Shown here: piece by piece, positions 6,711 to 11,396 of the stretch
How the letters are laid out: every line of letters begins with the position of its first letter
Numbering within the stretch: the stretch's first letter is position 1
Origin: Rhodospirillaceae bacterium
GTDB taxonomy: Bacteria; Pseudomonadota; Alphaproteobacteria; UBA11073
Direction: 5' to 3'
Assembly: GCA_003536545.1 (NCBI GenBank)
Contig: DPZW01000076.1
Coordinates: 1 to 11,396 of the forward strand
Length of the DNA: 11,396 nt
The notes under the pieces: generated by a model
Told to the model about the DNA's origin: nothing
Database searches by the model: none
Seen by the model: only the letters and a program-made list of their open reading frames with translations
Translations under genes and position numbers: made by a program

Positions 6711-8054
6711 GTGAACCGTATTTCTTTATCTGTGTTGTATCTGCTGGGGGCCATCGTCGCCCTTTCTTTCGTGCCGAATGCTGCGCTGGCGCAGGATGCA
6801 ATTTCGGATACTTTCAAACGTGCGTCTGACACACCTGCAGAACCTGCAGCTGCCCCAGCAAATGACGCGGGGACACCACCGCCTGAGCAGAATGCAGGCA
6901 CACTGCCTGAATTGCCAACCGATGCGGAATCTCTAAGTGCACTCACCGAAGCTTTGGCTGCCGATCAATCCGCACTGGATATGAAAGATAAAAAAACAAA
7001 AGCATTTGAAAATGCGCTGGAAGGCACATTCCCGCTGACGCCTGAACAAATCAAAGAAGTTATGCGCCGCATGAGTGAAGCGCAGGAAGCCGGGCGCGCA
7101 CCACCGGCGCCGGATCCGCGTGCAACCGTGAAAGTTGAAAACATTCCGCTGGATCCCGGCGTCACACCGCCCATGATTCAGGTGGCGCAGGGTTATGTCA
7201 CCACTGTTAATTTGCTCGATATCACAGGACAGCCCTGGCCCATTCAGGATGTCGTCATTGGCGGAAATTTTACTGTCACAGGTCCCAATGATGCGCATGT
7301 CTTGCGGATTATTCCGCAAACCCGTTATGGTCGTGGCAACTTGTCGGTTCGCCTTGTCGGTTTGCCAACGCCGGTCACGTTCCGCGTGGAAGCGGGCGGT
7401 GATGAAGTTTACTACCGCTATGATGCACGTGTGCCGCAATCCGGGCCCGGTGCAAAAACACCGCTGATTTCACAAGGTTTCACCGGACAAGCAGGCAGTA
7501 CGGTTTTGATGGGCGTGCTGGAAGGCGTTGCGCCCGCAGGCGCAAAGAAAATGGAAATCACCGGAGCAGATGGCAGAACGCGCGCATGGAAAATTGATGG
7601 ACAAATTTATTTGCGCACACCGCTGACATTGTTATCTCCGGGCTGGGATGCATCTGTGCGATCAGCAGATGGTACCAATGTTTACATGATGACAGATGCG
7701 CCTATTTTAATGTTGTCCGACAACGGCCAGATGATCCGCGCGAAATTAAAAGCACCGCCCGAAGATCCGTTTCGTCCGGATGATCTGAAAGAAGGAAACA
7801 TTATGGTGCCCGTGGATGATGCCGCAAAGGCTTCCGGTCCGGGTGCGGGAATTGAATCCATTAATCCAACCACACCGCCTGCCATGCAGCCTGTGGGCGG
7901 ACAGGCCGCGCTGGATGCTGCCACACAGCCGCCAGCGGGCGGCAGTATTGCTAACGAAGCTGCGGCGCGCAGAGGCGGCGTTCAGATTTATACCAACGGG
8001 AATACACCGCAAACAGGTGGAAACATTGTGATTAATAATGGTGGTGGGTCATGA
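6711..8054 (+). CDS. dotH: DotH/IcmK (TraN-like) type IVB secretion core-channel protein
   Basis: DotH belongs to the outer-membrane-associated core complex with DotC, DotD, DotG and DotF. Counting from the GTG at 6711, the 447-residue product has a signal peptide (cleavage after ALA, about residue 27), then an Ala/Pro-rich low-complexity region (40-70) and a helical segment (PEQIKEVMRRMSEAQEA, 111-127). The conserved DotH/TraN beta-rich domain follows (about 142-350), with GYVTTVNLLDITGQPWPIQD (161-180) as its clearest signature. The Gly/Pro/Ala-rich tail (370-447) is less usual. GAGG sits 4 nt before the GTG at 6711; the alternative GTG at 6693 adds six residues, lies 4 bp after dotI but has no ribosome site. 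The stop overlaps the dotG start in an ATGA, implying coupling. Confidence 0.93.
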   Translation: MNRISLSVLYLLGAIVALSFVPNAALAQDAISDTFKRASDTPAEPAAAPANDAGTPPPEQNAGTLPELPTDAESLSALTEALAADQSALDMKDKKTKAFENALEGTFPLTPEQIKEVMRRMSEAQEAGRAPPAPDPRATVKVENIPLDPGVTPPMIQVAQGYVTTVNLLDITGQPWPIQDVVIGGNFTVTGPNDAHVLRIIPQTRYGRGNLSVRLVGLPTPVTFRVEAGGDEVYYRYDARVPQSGPGAKTPLISQGFTGQAGSTVLMGVLEGVAPAGAKKMEITGADGRTRAWKIDGQIYLRTPLTLLSPGWDASVRSADGTNVYMMTDAPILMLSDNGQMIRAKLKAPPEDPFRPDDLKEGNIMVPVDDAAKASGPGAGIESINPTTPPAMQPVGGQAALDAATQPPAGGSIANEAAARRGGVQIYTNGNTPQTGGNIVINNGGGS

Positions 8055-9313
8055 ACGATCAAAATGATTTGGATACTTTCGAAGAGTTCGAAGATTTCGG
8101 CGACGAGGAATTTGAAACTTATGAAGAGCCCAAGCCTCAGGGCTTGGGACAAAAACTTGGCGACATGTGGCACAATAATCCCGCGTTCAAATTCGGTGTG
8201 ATTATCGCTGCCGTCACCGTGCTGGGTGTAGGGGCTTATGGATTTATGGGGGGGGATAAAAAACCCATCGCGCCGGGTGCCGATGAGTCCCGTATCGGTG
8301 GTGGGGAAAATGTGGCGGGCACAGTGGGCGCAGATGTGACGCCGGAATATCGTGATCTCTTGCAAAATGCGAATAAAGAACGCGCACAACAGGCATTAAA
8401 AGAGGGCAGCAGTGCCATTCCGACCCCGGTGGGAAATGTTGCGGCTATTCAGGGGCCAAAGGAAGAGCCGATGGATCCATTGGCCATGTGGCGACAGGCA
8501 GAAAAACAAGATCCTGTGCAACCCCCGACGGCTTCGCTGCAACCTCAACAGACGCAGCAGCAACAGCAGCCCGTAGATGATATCGGCCCTTTGACGAAAG
8601 CCATGCAGAGCCAGATTGAATCTCTGATGAATGCCTGGCAGCCCAAGGAAGCAACGGTGGTGAGTTTTGCTGCACAGGAACAGACAGCCAGCAGAACTGT
8701 GGTGGATGGCAATAATGCCAATACTGTGGGATCTGGCACTAAACCCAAGCTGCTAGCCAAAGTTATTGTGCCCGCAGGTGATGTGCTTTACGGCGCGATG
8801 ATTACCGAAGCGAATTCCGATGTACCGGGCCCCATTCTGGCACATGTTTTATCAGGGCCGCTCAAGGGTGGCCGTCTGATTGGCGCGTTTAAGGTTTCTG
8901 ATGATTATCTGGTGATCCAATTCACCACACTTTCCATTCATGGCCGCAGCTATCCGGTGAACGCCATTGCCCTTGATCCCAATACCACGCTGGGCGGGAT
9001 GGCGACGGAGGTGGATCAGCGTTACTTCTCTCGCCTGGTGCTGCCAGCGGCAGCGTCGTTCATCAGCCGTTTTGGCGATGTGATTTCCCAGCCGGAACAA
9101 ACCACAACTGTATCTGATGGCACGGTGGTGATTTCACAAGGCAAACAATCCACCAAAGATGCATTATATGCCGGTGCGGGCGATGCCGCCAGTCAGCTGT
9201 CAGACTTTGTGGATGATGAGGCGAACCGGATCCGCCCACTGGTAAGGGTTGCATCTAACACCCCAATTGGTATTTTCTTTACCGAACCCGTCACCGACAA
9301 GCAGCAGGAATAG
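8051..9313 (+). CDS. dotG: DotG/IcmE (TraO-like) core-channel protein, compact form
   Basis: DotG spans from the inner membrane to the outer-membrane pore, and its C-terminal domain is VirB10/TrbI-like. The 420-residue product has a very acidic cytoplasmic N terminus (1-28), a membrane helix (about 47-66) and a disordered linker with a Gln run (163-173). The VirB10-like domain covers about 236-412: LLAKVIVPAGDVLYGAM, ILAHVLSGPLKGGRLIGAF, the channel helix region RYFSRLVLPAAASFISRFGD (324-343) and the final IRPLVRVASNTPIGIFFTEPV. Legionella DotG is about 1,048 residues because of a long repeat region between helix and channel domain. That region is absent here, as in the IncI TraO form. It overlaps dotH by 4 bp and precedes dotF by 5 bp. 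Confidence 0.94.
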   Translation: MNDQNDLDTFEEFEDFGDEEFETYEEPKPQGLGQKLGDMWHNNPAFKFGVIIAAVTVLGVGAYGFMGGDKKPIAPGADESRIGGGENVAGTVGADVTPEYRDLLQNANKERAQQALKEGSSAIPTPVGNVAAIQGPKEEPMDPLAMWRQAEKQDPVQPPTASLQPQQTQQQQQPVDDIGPLTKAMQSQIESLMNAWQPKEATVVSFAAQEQTASRTVVDGNNANTVGSGTKPKLLAKVIVPAGDVLYGAMITEANSDVPGPILAHVLSGPLKGGRLIGAFKVSDDYLVIQFTTLSIHGRSYPVNAIALDPNTTLGGMATEVDQRYFSRLVLPAAASFISRFGDVISQPEQTTTVSDGTVVISQGKQSTKDALYAGAGDAASQLSDFVDDEANRIRPLVRVASNTPIGIFFTEPVTDKQQE

Positions 9314-9318
9314 ATATC

Positions 9319-10374
9319 ATGAACGATAAGAACGACGATAACTACGGCTATCAGGAAGAAGATTACGGTCAAGATTATTACGATGAATCCCAACAGGGGT
9401 TTGAAGCTGAAGGTGAATATACCGAAGAAGCCTATGATGACAGCCAGCTGCCGGTGCAGGAAGGCCGCACATTTTTTCAAAAATACGCCAACCTGATTAT
9501 TTTCGGCGGCGTTGGAATTTTTGTGCTGGTGATGGGTTATGTGAATTTCGGCCATTTGCTGTTTCCAGCCAATGATGCCGCACCCAAAGTAACTGCAGCT
9601 GGTTTGCTGGAAGAGCCGAATTATGCAGATGCAACAGCTACACCTGAAACTACAACATCGCCCGATGCACCTATTATTCCATCGGCACCGATGAATGCCG
9701 AAGAACAGGTGCCATCAGATCCTGCGCCAGTGATGAATGCCATGGGTGTTTCACCTGCTGCGCCAGTTACCAATGCGGTGCCTGATGGGGGTATTGCGCT
9801 CTCGCCTGTCGCACCTGTTAATCCCGATGATCCCTGGGCAGAAGTTGCCACCGCCCCGCCTGTAGCTGCGCCTGCAGATACCCCGGTTGTTATGCCGCCT
9901 GCAGAACCTGTGGCGGGTGAAAAAGCACCAGCTGCATCAGCGACTGCACCGGATGCTGTGGCTGTGCCATCCGCCGAAGCAGAGCGTCTGGCAGAAGTGC
10001 AAAAGAAATTGGCGGAAGCAGAAACCGTGCGTGCAGAACAGGAAGCTGCCATTGCTGAGCTGCAAAATAAATTAGCGGAAGCAGAGGCCAAGGCTGCCGC
10101 CCCGCAAAAAACGGAAAGCACGGAAACACCCGCGCCCGCACCCGTAAAACCCAAGCCTAAAAAGGTTGTAAAGGCTGCGCCAACTCAGCCGGTGACATCA
10201 TGGGAATTGCGTTCGGCATCTGACGGCATGGCATGGATCACCAAGCGCGGCGATAACCAGCTTTTCCGCATCAATGTGGGTGATGAAGTGCCCGGCATTG
10301 GCCGCGTCACTGCCATTCGCGAGCAGGGCGGCCAGTGGGTGGTGGTAGGCACTCAGGGACAGATCCGGCAGTAA
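9319..10374 (+). CDS. dotF: DotF/IcmG-like (TraP-like) inner-membrane coiled-coil protein
   Basis: In Dot/Icm systems DotF is a bitopic membrane protein that joins the core complex. The 351-residue product has a strongly acidic Tyr/Asp/Glu-rich cytoplasmic tail (1-45), one membrane helix (about 57-76) and a long Ala/Pro-rich periplasmic linker (85-215). A heptad-like coiled coil follows (219-259: AERLAEVQKKLAEAE...). After a Lys/Pro stretch comes a compact beta-type C-terminal domain (295-351: SWELRSASDGMAWI... VGDEVPGIGRVTAI... WVVVGTQGQIR), which resembles the end of IncI TraP and PilP-like proteins. Legionella DotF is shorter (269). AGGA lies 9 nt upstream of the ATG. Assignment rests on architecture and on position between dotG and dotE more than on conserved residues, so it is less sure than its neighbours. 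Confidence 0.75.
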   Translation: MNDKNDDNYGYQEEDYGQDYYDESQQGFEAEGEYTEEAYDDSQLPVQEGRTFFQKYANLIIFGGVGIFVLVMGYVNFGHLLFPANDAAPKVTAAGLLEEPNYADATATPETTTSPDAPIIPSAPMNAEEQVPSDPAPVMNAMGVSPAAPVTNAVPDGGIALSPVAPVNPDDPWAEVATAPPVAAPADTPVVMPPAEPVAGEKAPAASATAPDAVAVPSAEAERLAEVQKKLAEAETVRAEQEAAIAELQNKLAEAEAKAAAPQKTESTETPAPAPVKPKPKKVVKAAPTQPVTSWELRSASDGMAWITKRGDNQLFRINVGDEVPGIGRVTAIREQGGQWVVVGTQGQIRQ

Positions 10375-10393
10375 AATCGCCTGTTTTTATTGG

Positions 10394-10431
10394 ATTTTCC
10401 GCTAAGAAATTAATATGAATTTGCGGAAAAT
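10394..10431. repeat. Intercistronic stem-loop between dotF and dotE
   Basis: ATTTTCCGC (10394-10402) and GCGGAAAAT (10423-10431) are perfect 9-bp complements. Inside, AAATT (10407-10411) and AATTT (10418-10422) extend the stem after a 4-nt bulge, leaving a 6-nt loop. It begins 20 bp after the dotF stop. The downstream side continues TTGTCC without a T-run, so it looks more like an mRNA-stabilising or partially terminating element than a full terminator. Confidence 0.5.
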
Positions 10432-10461
10432 TGTCCCGAACTGTCACATCCTTGTCACGAA
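10431..10461 (+). repeat. Helically phased TGTC repeat upstream of dotE
   Basis: Three related units occur at TTGTCCCGAA (10431-10440), TGTCAC (10442-10447) and TTGTCACGAA (10452-10461). The GTC cores are spaced 10 and 11 bp apart, i.e. on one face of the helix. The first and third units match at 9 of 10 bases. This could be an operator or an activator-binding array for an internal promoter, but no standard -10/-35 pair was found here. The function is unknown and chance similarity is possible. Confidence 0.35.
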
Positions 10462-10472
10462 ATAGTGGTTAA

Positions 10473-10495
10473 ATAAAGGTTAGGAAGACCTTTAT
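10473..10495 (+). promoter_or_regulatory. Hairpin enclosing the dotE ribosome-binding site and start codon
   Basis: ATAAAGGT (10473-10480) and ACCTTTAT (10488-10495) form a perfect 8-bp stem. The 7-nt loop TAGGAAG carries the AGGAAG Shine-Dalgarno sequence, and the first two bases of the dotE ATG (10494-10496) are in the 3' arm. Folding would hide the start codon, so dotE translation could depend on melting, an RNA-binding factor or ribosome arrival from upstream. Confidence 0.5.
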
Positions 10496-11168
10496 GAGAC
10501 CTGTCATGCAACCTTTGATGATCTATCTGGGCCGCGCCATTACCAAGAGCGCGCGTGTTGCATTGCCTGTCTTTGCGCTCGCAGTTTTATCTGCATCACC
10601 GGCTTTTGCGCAAACCGATCCTCTGTCACTGGATCTGATGCTCGCGAAATTTATCGAGGCCATAAATGGTCCGATGATGCAATTGACCTATACAGGCGGT
10701 TATATTTTCGGGGCTTATCTGATTATGAAAGGCCTGTTGAAATGTGTGAAATATTCCGATGAAGGATCCAAAGGTCAGCAAAAATTTTCAGGCATCTGGG
10801 GATCATTTATGTTCGGCGCGATGTTAATCGCGCTTCCCAGCGTCATGGCCACCATGGGCAACACACTGGGTTTTGATTCCACGACTGAGCCAATGTTGTC
10901 TTATGACAATCAGCATATGAGTATGATCGATGTGGAAGTTCAGGAGAAACTCGACCGCACCTATAAAGTGATTATCATGTTTGTGCAGATGCTGGGCATG
11001 ATCAGCTTCACGCGCGGGCTCAGCATTCTGCGTTCTGTGAGTGATGGCAATACGCAGGTGACCAGTATGGCCGGGATTACGCATATCGTGGCAGGCGCGA
11101 TTGGCTGGAATCTGGGAGATTTCGTAGCCATTCTCGGCAATACGGTTGGCTTTACCCTGGTTAGTTAA
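10494..11168 (+). CDS. dotE: DotE/IcmC-like multi-pass inner-membrane protein
   Basis: The product has 224 residues, slightly longer than Legionella DotE (IcmC, about 194), a polytopic inner-membrane protein whose exact role in the Dot/Icm system is unknown. The N terminus carries a signal-peptide-like helix (22-39, ending SPAFAQ). Further membrane helices lie near 60-82, 102-122, 157-175 and 195-222. The conserved end SILRSVSDGNTQVTSMAGITHIVAGAIGWNLGDF (177-210) fits the DotE/TraQ-type pattern, where a short polar loop precedes a Gly-rich final helix. The position after dotF and before a DotP-like gene repeats the icmG-C-D order. DotE, DotV and DotP are related families, so the exact member is inferred partly from order. 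AGGAAG lies 6 nt before the ATG, inside a hairpin described separately. Confidence 0.82.
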   Translation: MRPVMQPLMIYLGRAITKSARVALPVFALAVLSASPAFAQTDPLSLDLMLAKFIEAINGPMMQLTYTGGYIFGAYLIMKGLLKCVKYSDEGSKGQQKFSGIWGSFMFGAMLIALPSVMATMGNTLGFDSTTEPMLSYDNQHMSMIDVEVQEKLDRTYKVIIMFVQMLGMISFTRGLSILRSVSDGNTQVTSMAGITHIVAGAIGWNLGDFVAILGNTVGFTLVS

Positions 11169-11255
11169 GAAGGAAGAAAAACAATGGTAGAAACTCAACA
11201 AATCATATTACCCATGATAAAATCCGAATCAACAATAACCCTTGGAGACATTAAA

Positions 11256-11396
11256 ATGAGCAAGATAAACATGAAAAAATTACGCGGCACATTATTGTCC
11301 GGCCTGATGCTGGCGGGTGCCTATGCGGTTGCCAATATTCTAGGTGCACAGGATGCTTTGGCACAAAGTACGGATCTGGCGGGCAGATCGGAAGAG
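11256..11396 (+). CDS. dotP: N-terminal part of a DotP/IcmD-like membrane protein (3' truncated by contig end)
   Basis: Forty-seven codons are visible, of which the last four (11385-11396) coincide with sequencing adapter and should not be trusted. The protein starts with a basic segment (MSKINMKKLRG) and a hydrophobic signal or membrane helix (TLLSGLMLAGAYAVANILGA), ending ALAQ like a cleavage site. This fits DotP (IcmD, about 132 residues), which follows dotE in Legionella, but too little is left to prove it by sequence. GGAG lies 8 nt before the ATG at 11256. An in-frame ATG at 11184 also has AGGAAG 7 nt upstream and would add 24 residues. Those codons are rich in ATA/ACA, unlike the operon's other genes, so I treat that stretch as leader. 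Confidence 0.6.
   Translation, partial: MSKINMKKLRGTLLSGLMLAGAYAVANILGAQDALAQSTDLAGRSEE
11385..11396 (+). other. Residual Illumina adapter sequence at the contig end
   Basis: The window ends in AGATCGGAAGAG, the first 12 bases of the standard Illumina TruSeq adapter (which continues with C). An exact match at the very end of the sequence is far more likely to be untrimmed adapter than native DNA. Genomic sequence therefore probably ends at about 11384. Confidence 0.9.

Noticed and set aside
6933..7439. A 168-codon minus-strand open frame
   Set aside because: It is antisense to the conserved DotH region, with an unnatural Cys/Phe/Arg/His-rich composition and no upstream ribosome site.
8541..8570. 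CAG/CAA-rich run in dotG as a microsatellite
   Set aside because: It is short and irregular and encodes a Gln-rich linker. It is ordinary low-complexity coding sequence.
9621..10154. A 177-codon minus-strand open frame rich in Ala, Ser and Gly
   Set aside because: It lies wholly antisense to the Ala/Pro-rich linker of dotF. The low complexity follows from that composition, and no ribosome site or family feature is present.
5647..11384. Interpretation as an IncI-type conjugative plasmid segment
   Set aside because: Not excluded, but flagellar genes and a GcrA-like gene share the window, and no relaxase, replication or partition gene is seen.
1..11396. tRNA, rRNA, CRISPR arrays, insertion sequences
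   Set aside because: I looked for cloverleaf-like segments, regularly spaced repeats, transposase signatures and terminal inverted repeats and saw none.

Overview
The window looks like chromosomal DNA from a flagellated alphaproteobacterium. Three signals point there: flagellar filament-junction genes flgK-flgL behind a sigma-54-type promoter, a GcrA-type helix-turn-helix protein (a family essentially confined to Alphaproteobacteria), and moderate GC content. A Micavibrio-like or Rhodospirillales-like host is my inference; the genus cannot be read from the sequence. The last 12 bases (11385-11396) are identical to the start of the common Illumina adapter, so the right end is very likely a short-read contig end and not native sequence.

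Left part (1-2833, + strand): the 3' end of an unrecognised gene, then flgK and flgL, which encode the two hook-filament junction proteins and are 13 bp apart. Convergent to them on the minus strand (2849-4807) is a two-gene unit encoding two unrecognised exported proteins with signal peptides. One is helical, coiled-coil-like and Cys-containing; the other ends in an Ala/Pro-rich tail. A 292-bp AT-rich divergent spacer follows, and then a GcrA-like regulator with a C-terminal four-cysteine zinc ribbon (5100-5561) and a probable terminator.

Right part (5647-11396, + strand): a compact run of type IVB (Dot/Icm, IncI Tra-like) secretion genes in the same order as Legionella icmM-L-K-E-G-C-D: dotJ, dotI, dotH, dotG, dotF, dotE and the start of dotP. 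DotH and DotG should form the outer-membrane/periplasmic core channel. DotF, DotI, DotJ, DotE and DotP should form the inner-membrane part. The first five genes overlap or nearly abut. A 119-bp gap before dotE holds two inverted repeats and a helically phased repeat, one of which encloses the dotE ribosome-binding site. The ATPases (DotB, DotL, DotO), the lipoproteins DotC/DotD and DotA are not in the window.

The most interesting reading is a chromosomal, minimal Dot/Icm-like system beside flagellar genes in a non-Legionella host. It may have its own regulator and two undescribed exported accessory proteins encoded next to it. The secretion-gene identities rest on recognisable family sequence and on gene order. 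The link between the exported pair or the regulator and the secretion system is inference from position.
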